A DNA stretch of 64,000 nt from Chrysomallon squamiferum (lineage: Eukaryota > Mollusca > Gastropoda > Neomphalida > Peltospiridae): NCBI GenBank assembly GCA_012295275.1, contig CM022670.1, forward strand, positions 38,258,251-38,322,250, given 5' to 3'. The translations under genes were made by a program, and so were the position numbers. The notes under the pieces were generated by a model that saw only the letters and a list, made by a program, of their open reading frames with translations, made no database searches and was not told where the DNA came from. Of the stretch, positions 13,166 through 25,560 are shown in pieces (position 1 is the first letter of the stretch; the number at the start of each line of letters is the position of its first letter).

Positions 13166-16070
13166 TTTTACAAAATTGAACATTTTGTTAAAATACGTTT
13201 GAAAACTGTCAACATTATTACTATGATCTAGTTAAGCTCTGAATGTGCCCGGTTTTTATCTTGGTGAAATTTGTGAACAGATGGTTTTGTTAACATTGAC
13301 TGAGTCTAACAGTTTAGTTTTCAGTTTGGACAAATTTGAAGATGGACAAGATATGTATTGATGCAGAATTTAACTGCTTCTAAAACGGTCTTCAGCTTGT
13401 GACTTATCTGTGGCAAAACTGCACAGATCAGAATGTGTATACAGAAAAAATGCAGCACTCATTTGTTTTTAGATGTCTGTCTGTCAGAATTGTTGATTCA
13501 CTGTTTGTTTGAAGAAGTTGAATCTTTTTTCTCTCTCTCTCTTTTTTAAAATAATTTAAAAAAATATATTAACGTTTTTAAATTAGTTTTATTATCATTG
13601 TTGTTGTTGTTGGTATTAATAATATTATTATTAGGAGTAGTAGTAGTAGTAGTAGTAGGCTTTTTTTATGTATGTGGGTATGGAAGCTTACAATCTTTTG
13701 TTCTGAACATAATTCTTGATTGATTGGAATTGTAAAAGGAGAAAAGTTATTTCTGATATTAAAGATTTAAAACCTATTTTCATTTATAGATTACTACAAG
13801 CAATTACAGAAGCATAATTATTGTTCATTATCATCCAAGGCAAATAAAACAAAATGGCAGCCATTAAAAATTGTGAGTATTAAAACATTTTAATAATAAA
13901 AATAACACTGTCCAAATAATGCCACTAAAGCTTTGGTGAAATAACCTGTTTTTTGTTTTTGTGATTTAGTAAGTTATGCATCAAAATCTTTAGAATAGAG
14001 GTAGGAAACATGAAAATAATGTATAATAATTTATTTTATTTCACTTTTGAAATTATAAATCGTAACTGAATGACATCTAATCTTTATATAGTTATAATGC
14101 TAAATAATTTGTGGTTTACAATTAATTTTTATTATTTCACCTTAACAGTTCTTATAATTAAAAAAACTGGGTTTTCTATTTATTTCATTCTAAATAAATT
14201 CACTTCAGTAACTGATTTGTTACAACTACTGTTTTAAAAATGTCTTTTTAACTCATTATTCTCATTATTTTTAGTATTTATAAATTCACTTTGCAAATAG
14301 TTTTATTTCAGCAATAATCATTTCTTTTAAATTGCAGGTTAAAAATGGAAAAAAATTTAATTTATATAATTATAGGTTTAAAAAAAGAAAAAAATAATCA
14401 TTCTTTTTACTATCATCAATTTGTTTTATTCTTTTTTCATTTTTTTTTTTTCATTTTAAATAACTAATATTTCAGATTGAATTTTATTCATTCTTTTTTG
14501 AGTTACCATTTCATTTTATTAAGACATTTTTCATTTTTGATTACTTTTCATGATTTGGTTTGTTTTTAAATCAGATTTTCAGACATTTTGGTTACATTTA
14601 AATTATTTCAATTTCATTTTAATAACATCCTTTTAACTGGTACATTTTACATTTTAAAAAAATCTATGTTTACTTGTTTAAAATAAAAAATAAACAATAA
14701 CAAAATAAAATTACTTTACAGTAAATTAAAAAAACAAATCATTTAATTCAGATAATCTTTTTCACTGACTCTTTTCATTTGCATTTCATTTAATAAGAAA
14801 ATCTTAATTTCTCTTTAATAACATATTTCAATATTTCATTTAAATATAAAGTTTCACAGCTTAATTTCACTTCAGCGACAGATTTAAGTTACAATAACAA
14901 TATTTCATTCTCCATTTTTCCTTTTCTACAAATCTACAAGATAAAAACTGTCTTCTGACAAGACTTGACAACACAGAAACAAACACACACACACACACAC
15001 ACACACACGTAGCAACGTTACAATTTGAACTTACCACAGTCAGCGAGTATTCACACTTGTTCCATTCAAACAACAAGAGATAAATAAACCTTGCGTTAAC
15101 TTGCTTCTGTTGAATCTGCGAAAGTGGCTCTCTCCCAGTGTGTTCCCTTTTACTGCAATCAGCTGATCAGAATTGATTTGTGCATCTACCTACGACCACC
15201 TTGTACGAACGCAGCGCTACTGGCAGAAACCATCGGAGGGCAGATTCGTTGCAGAAGCGATGGATTTTTACAATTTTTATTGAGATGTCTGTATACGTTC
15301 AGACAATCTGTAATTATCGTGTTGCTTCGGTTTTTTTTTTGTTTCTGGCAAGCCTGGAAAAAAAAAAAAAGAAGAAAGAATGAAAATCAGTGAAAAAGAT
15401 AATTGCCACTTTTTGGAAACTGTGCTGAACATGCAATTTACAATGAATGACTTTTAATTTTTTTTGTTTTTAAATATATTTTTAGAACATATTTTTATTA
15501 AACATTATTACTGTTTTATAAATTATTATTATTATTATTAATTAATTGCAAATTATTATTGTATTAGTTATTGCAACTGTGAAAGCAAGTATAAATATTT
15601 TCATTTGATTTCATTTGTACCAAATATGTGAACAATTGTTTTTCTCTAAATAGTAGAACATTATTATATATTAATATCATTATCATAATCATCATCAATA
15701 TTGTTGCTGCTATTGTTGTTATTGTTATTTTTATTATTATTATTGATACTGTTTATTTATTTTATTTCATTGTTATTGTGGTTTAGTAAATTAGTAGTTT
15801 CTTAAAATAGATGTATACAGACTTCTAATCTGAAGTGATTACTTCATTCTAATGGTATACATTTTTAAATATTCAGAGTCTATGTCCTTACTAACATCAC
15901 AGAAATACAAATGTACATTAAACATTATTTAATAGAAAAGACTACTGTTCTGCCATTTACCAAATGTTTTAATATAAATTATTTAAAAAAAAAAAAAAAA
16001 AAAAAAAATTGGGAAAGACTGAACTTTTGGCCATCAAAGTTATGATTGCATAGTTTTCTGATGGAAGCAT
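13166..16070. other. AT-rich non-coding stretch with short microsatellites
   Basis: No gene is visible. It contains (TAG)n near 13635-13657, (AC)n at 14983-15008, scattered TTA/TTG repeats at 15520-15560 and 15700-15750, and an A-run at 15984-16008. The 15120-15350 patch is less AT-rich but shows no recognisable protein. Confidence 0.5.
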
Positions 16071-16073
16071 GTT

Positions 16074-16076
<3 letters not shown>

Positions 16077-16115
<39 letters not shown>

Positions 16116-16160
16116 TCTCTCCCCTCTCTCTCTCTCTCTGAACCTCTCTCTCTCTGAACA
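16077..16160 (+). repeat. (CT)n microsatellite
   Basis: Nearly pure CT dinucleotides at 16077-16137, with short CT runs continuing to about 16160. Minus-strand frames rich in Arg and Glu across it are artefacts. Confidence 0.9.
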
Positions 16161-16319
16161 AATCTCTCATTCTCTTTTTCTCTCAGAATAAATCTCTCCA
16201 GCATGTAAAAATCACCCATCTTTTTCTCAACAGGCTTTACAAAACTGAGCATTTTCTTTTGGGGAAATCCTATCACTGACTGAGCAAAGTGTGTCATTGT
16301 TTTAACACATCATCTCGTA

Positions 16320-17110
16320 GCGTGATGCAAAGTCAATGGACTCCAAATGTTTGATATCCACTGCAGTGAAGCTGCCTGGCCTCAGTGGACTGTATTGCTA
16401 TTTACTTCTACAAATCGGCAATCGTCACAGGACGCCCTTCTCCATCACAAAAAACAATGCACTGCAGAGCAGATCAGTTTAATGCTTCAAAAATCAAAGA
16501 TGACTTCTCTTTGCCAACCTTTTCGCTCATGTGGGACTCAGTTTTGGATTCTGGATGAAATCAGGACGCTGATGTATAAAGCAGATGCATTTCTTTATTC
16601 ATCTCATTACTGACTGAAACCCACAGTGGGAGCAACAAAGGAACAAAGTAGATATGAATACCGCATTTCCTACGCGAATAGTTATTAATGTTGTGTGCTT
16701 TCCCATCCAGCGACATCTATCTTGGCTGCTGCTTTGACCACCATCAAGTCATCCATTCTCATCAGGGACTTTTCTTTTAAGCAAATGCAGTAAATAAAAA
16801 TGAATGTGATGTCATCGTTTCATTAATGGCCATTTTTTTTTTTTTTTTTTTTTAAAAAAAATGAAATGATTATTAATATGCTGGAACTGAATTTAATGGT
16901 ACAGACATGGATGTCGTGGACATAATCATTAATGAGCAGCTTTATCGAGAGGAAATCAGTGTATCCGTGTATAAAACAGATGTATGATATTGTATTTCTG
17001 TCATCACTGCATTGTTGGCTAAATCCAATAACAGAGCAGCAGATACTCGAAATAGATGTTTTATTGGCTCTTATAATCAAATTAATGAATTTATAGCGTA
17101 AAGTCTGCCA
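16320..17110. other. High-complexity island, unknown function
   Basis: This segment is free of simple repeats apart from a T-run at 16831-16851 and is compositionally richer than its surroundings. The 16860-17100 half carries several homeodomain-type TAAT cores (for example ATAATCATTAATGA at about 16922) and 'TTTTATTGG'. An open frame at 16347-16613 has no recognisable domain. It may be a conserved non-coding element, but only cross-species alignment could show this. Confidence 0.3.
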
Positions 17111-17214
17111 GCATGGTAAGATTTTTCTCTGTATTTGAACATGAAAAGCTGTAATTGTCTGTTATCATCATGAAAATGTGCTTCAACTTTATGAAACTAT
17201 GTTCTCTGATTAAG

Positions 17215-17420
17215 ACAGCATATCAGTATGTTAGTAAGCATATTTATCATGTTAGTATGTTAGCATGTCAGTATGTTCAGTATGTTAGTGTGTTAGCATG
17301 TTGGGATGTTATGTTGGTATGTTGGTATATTAGTTAGTTTTAGTTTTAATGTTTGTGTCGGTATGTTGGTATGTTTTAGTATGTTGGTATGTTAGTATGT
17401 TAGAGAATTAGTTAGAAACA
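17215..17420 (+). repeat. 8-bp minisatellite GTATGTTA
   Basis: Dozens of GTATGTTA/GTATGTTG/GCATGTTA octamers and truncated versions sit side by side. The array is impure and interrupted near 17330-17360. Confidence 0.8.
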
Positions 17421-17603
17421 AGTGCTGATATTCTGGTAATTGTCTCATAGTTAATATAAGTAGAAGCTGGCTTCAGGATCAGATCCCAGTACCTACAGAA
17501 CTGAGAACAACTATTTAACCAGTATGTTACCAAGCAGCCGACTTTAATTTTCCTAAAAGAAAATCTTTTTGTACTGAATGACAATACAGACAGAACTTAC
17601 TCA

Positions 17604-17635
<32 letters not shown>

Positions 17636-17925
17636 AAAGAGATTGAGATAAAAATCTACTTTTATCAAATGATTTAATGAAATCTGTCACTTCCAAAATT
17701 ACATTTATTTTTATTTGAAACTATTTCTCAGTAATGTTTTATGACATGTCTCTGTAAGAAAAACCTGTTTTTTCTGTCTGATATGTTTACAAAGCAACTG
17801 TGTGTGAGTTTTTTTTTTTTTTTTTGCACACAGTAAAGATGAGACTGGTCAAAGTGACAAATAACACTCTAGAGAATGGGCTGTAATGTGAAGTGTATCA
17901 CCTCCTCTTAATTACACATTCTGCT
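17421..17925. other. Non-coding stretch with A- and T-runs
   Basis: No gene is visible. It includes an A-run at 17603-17641 and a T-run at 17812-17826. Confidence 0.5.
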
Positions 17926-17934
17926 GTCAGTGAT

Positions 17935-18275
17935 GTGCGTGTGTATGTATGTGTTTTTGTGTGGCAGTGGACTGATGCATGCATGCATACATGCATATTT
18001 ATGTATGTATGTATGTATGTATATGCTACATATATATATGTATGTGTTAATATGTATTGATTTTAAACATATACTGGAATTTTTTTTTGCATATAATAAA
18101 ATGAATAAAATAAAAATAGAAATAAACAGGCTTGAAAAAAAGACCAAACTGGAAATTTTATTTTATTTTATACATAGATAAAACATACAAACATACATAC
18201 ATACATAGATACATATATATATATACATACATACATACATACATACATATATTCATACATACACATATACCTAAA
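17935..18275. repeat. Inverted TATG...CATA arrays flanking a repeated 23-nt block
   Basis: A (TATG)n array at about 17998-18022 with TATATATA is followed by GTTAATATGTATTGATTTTAAAC (18046-18068), the same 23 nt found at 3055-3077. An A-rich spacer follows, then (ACAT)n with TATATATA at about 18190-18260. The two arrays are reverse complements about 150 nt apart, so a single strand could fold into a long hairpin. Confidence 0.7.
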
Positions 18276-18756
18276 TGCAAATGCATATTATTACTTTTTA
18301 TTTTATGGTGGGCTTTTTTGTTTTGACTTGTTTTATTGTTGTTTTTACTGGGGTTTTTTTTTTTTTTTTTTTTTTGTTTATTTATAAAAAAAAATAATTT
18401 CTCTCCTTTATTTTATTATTTATTTGCTTCTTGTTATGTCAACAGAATCTGCAAAGTGATCAATAGTTTTTACTTTATGTAAACATAAATATTCAGAATT
18501 GTCACAGCTGGAGATCAGCATACCCAACAGTCAACATTTCTCTGGTAAATATCTGGTAAAAGTAAATCATATTTAGTTTATTAATTTTTTTTTTTTTTTT
18601 TTTTATTTTTTTTAATTTCATTAATTATTTTTATTTAATGTATATTTTTTTTGCACACATATGTACATAGGCTCACTCATTTGAATAAACACAATAAAAA
18701 GTAATAAATATCAGCTTTCTTTTCTTCTTTTATATGTATATACTGTCTATAGTATA

Positions 18757-18799
<43 letters not shown>

Positions 18800-20340
18800 C
18801 ACACATTTCTTTTTAATTTATTATTATTGTTATTTTGAGATAAGCAGCTTCTTTGCTCTGATCAGGCAGTTAGATGGGTTCAAGTGTCAAGATGGCTCAA
18901 TATTAAAAACATTTTTTTTACATCTAACACTAAAAATCATTCACCATATAAATTATTTTTACTAAAATATCATTAGAATGTGAAAACAAAAATTAAAAAT
19001 TAAATAAATAAATAAAAACTTAATAAACTATATTACATGACCTAGAAAACTTGATTACCATTATAAAGTGTTTAACATTCTGTCGAAATGTAGAGAAATT
19101 AATTCTTGACTACGAAGAAGACAAAATGGCTGCTGATTAAGAAACAATGACAACTCTAACATATGTTAACTGTTTATTAAATACAGAATTAATTTCTCAT
19201 TTATAAGTGGAAAATTCCTTACATGATTTTAATATTCTGAATATTGTTATGAAAAATTGTCAAATTTTGTTGAAATATTATTTTTCGTTTGCTGTACAGG
19301 ATAAAACACAGAGGGTGTTGGAAAAAAAGCTCGAGGCATATCAAAGGATTAATCCTTTAGCATGTGTACTTTATTTTTCATCCTGTAACTGGTTTATTGA
19401 AGACTGTGCTATGTGTTTTCCTCTTTTGATAGATGGAAATAAAAGATCTCTCCTGCTTAGCAATGTTTTTGAAAGAAAAAAGAAATTTCTCTACTTAACC
19501 CAAGAACAATTTTAACAATTATTTCTACATTCATATGATGTTATAAAATTGTGTCAAATTTTATGAATCTCAGTAATTTTAATTCTAATCCACACATTTG
19601 CTTCTGATAATTTTTATGGAAATAATTATTATTATTTTCACTACAACTACTTTTTTTTTTTTTTTTTTTTTTTACTTTTCTTATTATTGCTTTTGTTTAA
19701 AAAAAAAATAAAAAATAAAAATAAATAACTAAATAAATAAAAAGTAATAATAATAAAAAAAATAACTAAATAACTAAATAATAATAATCAAAGAAATAAA
19801 ATGTTTCAACAAAACAAATATTCATGTGTACATTTTTTTCTTCAATGTTATTGATCACCCACCCCCATCTCATTTCAATCAATAAATAACAAATTTGTAT
19901 AATAGGAGTGGCTTTTCACCATCATCATCAACAACAACAACAACAACAGCCATTGAAATAACATCTTTCATTTCACAGCATATCTCTTTCTCTACTCTTA
20001 CTATAATATTACATTATTTCTATTACTGCTATTTGCTGGCTGTTACTATTTTCAAAGCATAATTTAGCAAGATGGGGCCATTTGTTTGCACTCGTTATTA
20101 GTTTCCAACTCGGCTGACTGTCATTTTTTTTTTTTTTTCAATCTATTTGATATTACATTGAATAATCCATATCATTGGCAATATTTTCCATTCCACTGCC
20201 ACCGCCTACAAAAGCACTCATCCTTGTCGAGATTCCATTGATTATTGATACTTGATTATCTCTACATGTATAAAGTGAAACTGCTCTCGCTTTCTTGTGC
20301 CTCACATGATTTGCAGATATTATTGAGCAAGTGGCAGTTA
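18276..20340. other. AT-rich non-coding stretch with (CA)n
   Basis: No gene is visible. It holds T-runs at 18354-18375 and 18587-18604, (CA)n at 18763-18796, a T-run at 19651-19673 and an A/AAT-rich block at 19700-19800. The 20150-20350 end is more complex, and its short minus-strand frame has no recognisable domain. Confidence 0.55.
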
Positions 20341-20344
20341 AACT

Positions 20345-20659
20345 GTTCAAAATGATCATTAAATAAAAAAAAAAAAATTTTTAAAATTTAAAAAATGAAG
20401 AAAAAAAAAAAAAAAAAAAAAAAAAAGTAGTTTAAAAATGAAAATAAAATATGGTAGAAGAGATAATGGTGGGAAATGTTAATAAAAAAAAAAAAAAAAA
20501 AAAATGGTAGGAAAATAAAAAATGAAAATAAAAAAATTGGGTGGAAAATGAAAAAAAGATTATTGATGGAAAAAAGATTCTTCATCCCCAAAAATGTAAA
20601 ATGGGTGGAAATGTGAAATATTATGGTAGAAGAAAAAAAAAAAATTGCGATAAAAGAAG

Positions 20660-20692
<33 letters not shown>

Positions 20693-20830
20693 TTTAACAA
20701 AATTATGGGTGAAAAAAAGTGACAATTTAAAAAAAAAAAAAAAAAAAAAAAAAGGACGAACACGTAATAAAACAGTGGAAATGGAAAAACAAAATGGTGG
20801 AAAAGAAATGAAAAGAAACAGGAAACATTA
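20345..20830 (+). repeat. A-rich degenerate array with ATGGTGGAAA anchor and (AAT)n
   Basis: Imperfect 'aTGGTGGAAAatgaaa'-like phrases recur between long A-runs, with (AAT)n at about 20660-20691. The plus strand is almost T-poor throughout. Phe-rich minus-strand frames are artefacts. Confidence 0.6.
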
Positions 20831-21316
20831 AATAACGTTAAAAAAAATACATAAATTGATATCTAGCCTATACTTGCTTCCAATTTCTTTTGAAAGGAAA
20901 TAATATGATCACTTAATACAGCCATATAGAGGAAAAATAAAATTGATTTCCTTCCCATTTGTCCAGAGTAGTCATTTGATTGAGTAGAGATGAAACTGTT
21001 TTGCATAAGAAACGTATTTGACAGTGTGTATATTTCTTGAATCATTGCCTGGCCAAACTAAGTGCTGGAGCAGAACAGAAGTTAATCACTGGAGAATAAA
21101 GAGAAAAGATTAAAAGAAAAAGATAAAGTTAAATCGGAAATAGTCTCTTGGAAAGCATTATTCAACATAACCCCTCATTTTGATCGTTACTGTTTCGGCA
21201 ACCGTCTGACTAATTAGTGGTTGTGAGTGCCAGTTTCTCTAAAAAACTGTGATAAGTTTTAAATCAGTAATGAAAAATAATGTCTTCAGAATTTCCTCAG
21301 TTTAAATTTAAAATAC

Positions 21317-21358
<42 letters not shown>

Positions 21359-22007
21359 TTTAAAAAGAAAAGAAGATGAAGATGAAAAAGAAGTTCCAAA
21401 TCTTACAAAGTTTAAAAATGGCGGTTTTAAAACAATATTAAGATGTCATAGAATATTTATTTACAGGTTAATTAATTTAAATTCAAACATGAATAAAAAA
21501 TGACATCAAGAAGCTTTAATGGAATATAAAAAAAAAAAAAAAAAATAAAAAATAAAATCACTGAAGAAAAATAAAATAAAAAAAATATAAAAAAGAAATT
21601 ATGACTGCAACCCCAGATGAATAACAATAATAAGTGACTCTCTAGTGGAACATAACAACCACTGAAAAAGAGTAACCACTGCTACAGCTAACTCATATTT
21701 ATTAGTAGTAACATGTTGATTGTGAGATTATTCTGGCACAGCCTCAAACTGTTTAATGATGCATTACATAATAATATTGTTCCATGCAGAAATTCAGTGG
21801 ATTTCCAGAGGAGTAATCTTTGATGCATCAAGCAAAACTTGCCTCACATGCCTCACTTCATCATTACAAGATAATTTGAATTATGTTAAACAGCTTACCA
21901 AACTCTGTTGCTGTCTATATATATATGTTTGTGTGCATGTGTCTGTCTCTCTATGTGTGTGTGGAAAAAGCAAGCACAAATAAGTTATCCATTCTGTGAA
22001 AGTTAAA

Positions 22008-22046
<39 letters not shown>

Positions 22047-23950
22047 CAAACCTGCATTAAAAGATTCTGGTAAAAATTAAGATTGTTTGATGATATATTT
22101 AAGAGAATGTATCCCACTAGTAAAATTACTGGCTTGCTTAACATTATATATTCAACATATACAACACAAAATGTGATCAGTTGATGGTTATATCAAAATG
22201 TAAGTAATTTATGAATAGAAAAATTTGTTTCAGAACAGGGAAAAAATACATTTCTTTATCTGTTTTTATTATGCTGAAACCTTATAGCACAAAATGATCT
22301 ATAAATCATTCTTAAAAGTTTAAATAATTTTCTCAGACTAAACTGCATTTTTGTGAAAGGTCATAAGCTTTAATAACTATATTAATATGTCTTTTGAAGT
22401 ATTTACATATGAAGTGTGCAGTCGTTAGTATTTAATCAAAAACTTTATGATCTCGACATTAGGAAATGATTGGTCAGCTCATTTGTTTAAGACCCAGTGG
22501 ATGATTTTTCTGTTCAAACTTCTGCTCCATGTGTGAAGAATCGGAAGCCATTTTTGATTAGAACATTTAAAACAAAATTCCCATGATCCTAGTTAGTCAC
22601 TGCTTTGGTTTTGAGCTCGGTTATTTTTCTGACATTATAAACTAAATGTCACAGCTATCACATTCTAACTACCAGCTGTAAATAAGTGTGCTAATTTCAG
22701 TTAATCAAACATTCACTTCTTCCTGTCACTTGTGCATGCTTCACCCACATCTTAGAACGGTGATGTCTCAGAGGATAGACTTTTTTTGACATGTCTTGAA
22801 TCAATTTTTTTTTTTTTTTTTAAAAGAAGGCTTTCTTTACAAATTCCAACATGCCAGTTCATTTAGATTGTTTTATAGGTTTGTTTAGAGGATTGTTTTA
22901 TAGGTTTGTTAAGAGGACTTTCACCTTTGGGACATTTTTATCTATGATATGCTTCCTTAGTATGGAATGGGTGCCATATAAATATGGCATAATAATAATA
23001 ATACTTTTTGGTTTATTAATCATAAGATAGTTGTGCAACAATACATCATATTTAATATTAAAATTTAAAGATTTGTTCACAGGTAGTTTTGAAACCATTA
23101 CTTTTGCAACACACACACACACACACATTCATTTTTCTCTTGTCAATATACATTATTACTGTATGAATAAATAGCTTTAAATACATTTTGGAAACATTTC
23201 CATGTCATCAATTAGTTACAGGGGGCCAGTTTTTGCTAATAATAAATGAGGAGAAAAAAGAAAAAAAAAAAAAAAAAAAAAAGGATAATAACTCATTGAA
23301 ATTCAAGGCTGTTATTTTCTTCCTTTTTTTAATGAAGTAATTTGTTAGCAGAAATGCACAACAATCCCTGATAGACTGAGGATGTGGTTATCTGGCACTG
23401 ATTTATTCATCCTTTTATATTTTTTAATTATTTACAAAACAACCAGAATAATAAAAATGTCAACATCCATGCATTAATAAAAATCCTTTATTTAACTGTT
23501 GCAAAATCAATTCATCTAAGAGCAGGACTCAAGGCATAAAGTTTCAGAGGTTATTATTAAGTACCGCTACCACACGTCAAAACATGATACAACATGGGTG
23601 ACCACTGACTAATTGAGTTCACAGACAAGATATGACTGTCATTTTAACCTCAGTTTGACTTAATCATCATGAGTTCCATGTCAAAGCAACGACATCAGTA
23701 TCTCATCATCATTCACTAATGTTACATGTTAAAACACCGTACAGTTTCCAAAAACCCCTGGTTAATAAACTCACAAGACAAAATACGATTATGAACTTTA
23801 ACCCCAGATTTCGACCCAGTCAACACAAGGGATCCAAACTGACCAAAAAGCAAATAAGTTTTAATCTGTGGCTGACTGGCAAAAATTAATTACCTATCAG
23901 AATAGGTTTGATCTGTACGAAATGTGATAAGCAGTAACCGGTATGAGATT
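20831..23950. other. Non-coding stretch with (AAT)n microsatellites
   Basis: No gene is visible. It contains (AAT)n at 21317-21355 and 22016-22046, an A-run near 21528-21545, (AC)n at 23109-23127 and an A-run at 23262-23282. Region 22440-22790 is of higher complexity without coding signal. Confidence 0.55.
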
Positions 23951-24074
23951 ATCTGCAGTTCACACGTGCCGCAAACGAGACATGACGATGACAACGTGCA
24001 TGCACCTCAACCGATAAACTGGCCTTCGGAACTGGAGAAATTTCATTTTACTTAAAAGGAAATCAGTCACCCCG

Positions 24075-24090
24075 ACTTTGGCGCCAAAGT
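24075..24090. promoter_or_regulatory. 16-bp perfect palindrome with E2F-type core
   Basis: ACTTTGGCGCCAAAGT is a perfect inverted repeat. It contains TTTGGCGC in both orientations, matching the E2F consensus TTTSSCGC on each strand. It lies in a CpG-containing patch (23960-24130). No transcription start is visible nearby, so its role is unknown. Confidence 0.35.
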
Positions 24091-24759
24091 TGCAGACATT
24101 GTAGAAACAGGGAATTGTGTTGTTGCAGTTCAGAAATGTAGAAGATGAAATTTCACCTGATTTTACCTTTACACAGAACAGTCTGATTTGCATTGATTTG
24201 GTGTTGCTACCCCAGCTGATAACATTAATACAAGAGTTTCTTGCTTTGAAATCTTTTTTCTGTTTAACCACATGTATTTATATGATTTTACTACCAACAC
24301 TTTCATTTATCTGTTTCTCTATCTGTTAATTTCTTTATTTATCTGTGTTATTTGTTTATCTGTTCATCCATCTGACTATCTCTCTTCCTTCCTCTAACTA
24401 TATCCATCTGCATGCCTTTCTTTCTTTCATTCTTACACTGAAAATAAATTAGTGCATTTAAGACTTACATAGAACAAAACCCTTAATTAAAGCATTCACT
24501 TTACTGAAGACTGGAGATATCAAATAAATAACATTTGAGTAATATCCAAATGTGGATACATCATAGTTTTCATTGACTTTATAAAAACATTGATCTGAAA
24601 ATAAAACATGAAATGTTTGAACATACTGAACACATTTTCAAAATGTAATAATTTTATTATATGTTACAACCTGATTTATATTTCAAATTTTTAAGCAAAA
24701 AACAAGCAAAACAAAAACAAAAGCAAAAGCAAACAACTTTAGTTTATTAGAAAACAAAA

Positions 24760-25092
24760 AGAACTTTAAAGAAATTGAAAAAAAAAAAAAAAAAAAAAGA
24801 TGAAAGAAAGATTTTAAAGAAATTGAAAAAGAATGTTACAGAACATTTTACAAAGAAAATAAAAAAATAAGAGAAAATGTAATAAATTCTTAAAAGTAAA
24901 AAAAAAAAATAAAATAAAATGAAGACCAAATTGAAAAATAAGACATTGAAAAAAGAAATATGCAAAATTAATAACAGTAATAATAAATAAATAAAATAAA
25001 AACTAAACCTATATAAATAAAAAAAAAAAAAAAAACAAAAAAAAAAAGAAAAAATAAATTTAAAAAAAAAAAAAAAAAAACAAACAACACCC
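24760..25092 (+). repeat. Extreme A-rich, T-poor low-complexity tract
   Basis: About 330 nt dominated by A with scattered G and T, including A-runs of 15-20 nt at 24777-24798 and 25020-25080. The minus-strand frame of 115 codons across it is almost all Phe, Leu and Ile and is not a protein. Confidence 0.8.
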
Positions 25093-25224
25093 AAACAAAT
25101 AAAATCACGTGAAAATTATCTTTAACTAGAACACTTTAATACCATGATTAAAAATATCATTACGAAATTTAAACACTTCATAAATCTTCTTTCTTTCTTT
25201 TTAATTTTTTTTTTTTTTTTTTTT

Positions 25225-25560
25225 TTCCCTGCGAAAATCGTCAACTGTTCACATCAGCTGCCATCATTCTGAGAGCGAGTACTTAGTGGTGCGGGCCTGC
25301 TATGAAATCGCTCGTGTCGACTGCGGGGCAGTCTTGCCTGAAAATAACCGAATGAAATCGATACTCTGTCAATACCGAGAGTAAACACTGTTTTGTAATC
25401 ACAACATCGAAAATATTTGAGTTTCACAGACTGCAGGCACAGTGTCGACTTTGGTAATTAAACAGCGGTTAGAAAATTCGCTTCTTAATATCGTTATTAA
25501 AGAAATCTAATACAACAATCGCTGGCATACTATAGCGCTAGAATCTGAGAAAGTATCGGC
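25225..25560. other. CpG-richer island, possible promoter or retroposed piece
   Basis: After a T-run (25207-25226) the sequence changes to CpG-containing DNA (about 25227-25560, densest at 25275-25345), unlike the AT-rich flanks. Short frames on both strands stop quickly and no protein or RNA gene is recognised. It could be an unlinked promoter or a SINE-type retroposon. I cannot choose between them. Confidence 0.3.

Noticed and set aside
17465-17515. GGATCAGATCCCAGTACC as a B-box of a cephalopod-type SINE
   Set aside because: No A box upstream and no conserved body downstream. The very common octopus SINE sequences I know of are not recognisable anywhere in the window.
18873-18900. GGGTTCAAGTGTC as a B box
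   Set aside because: No A box at a suitable distance and no tRNA-like arms. Probably chance.
24747-25094. 115-codon minus-strand open frame
   Set aside because: It is nearly all Phe/Leu/Ile/Tyr because it reads through an A-rich tract on the other strand. It is compositional, not coding.
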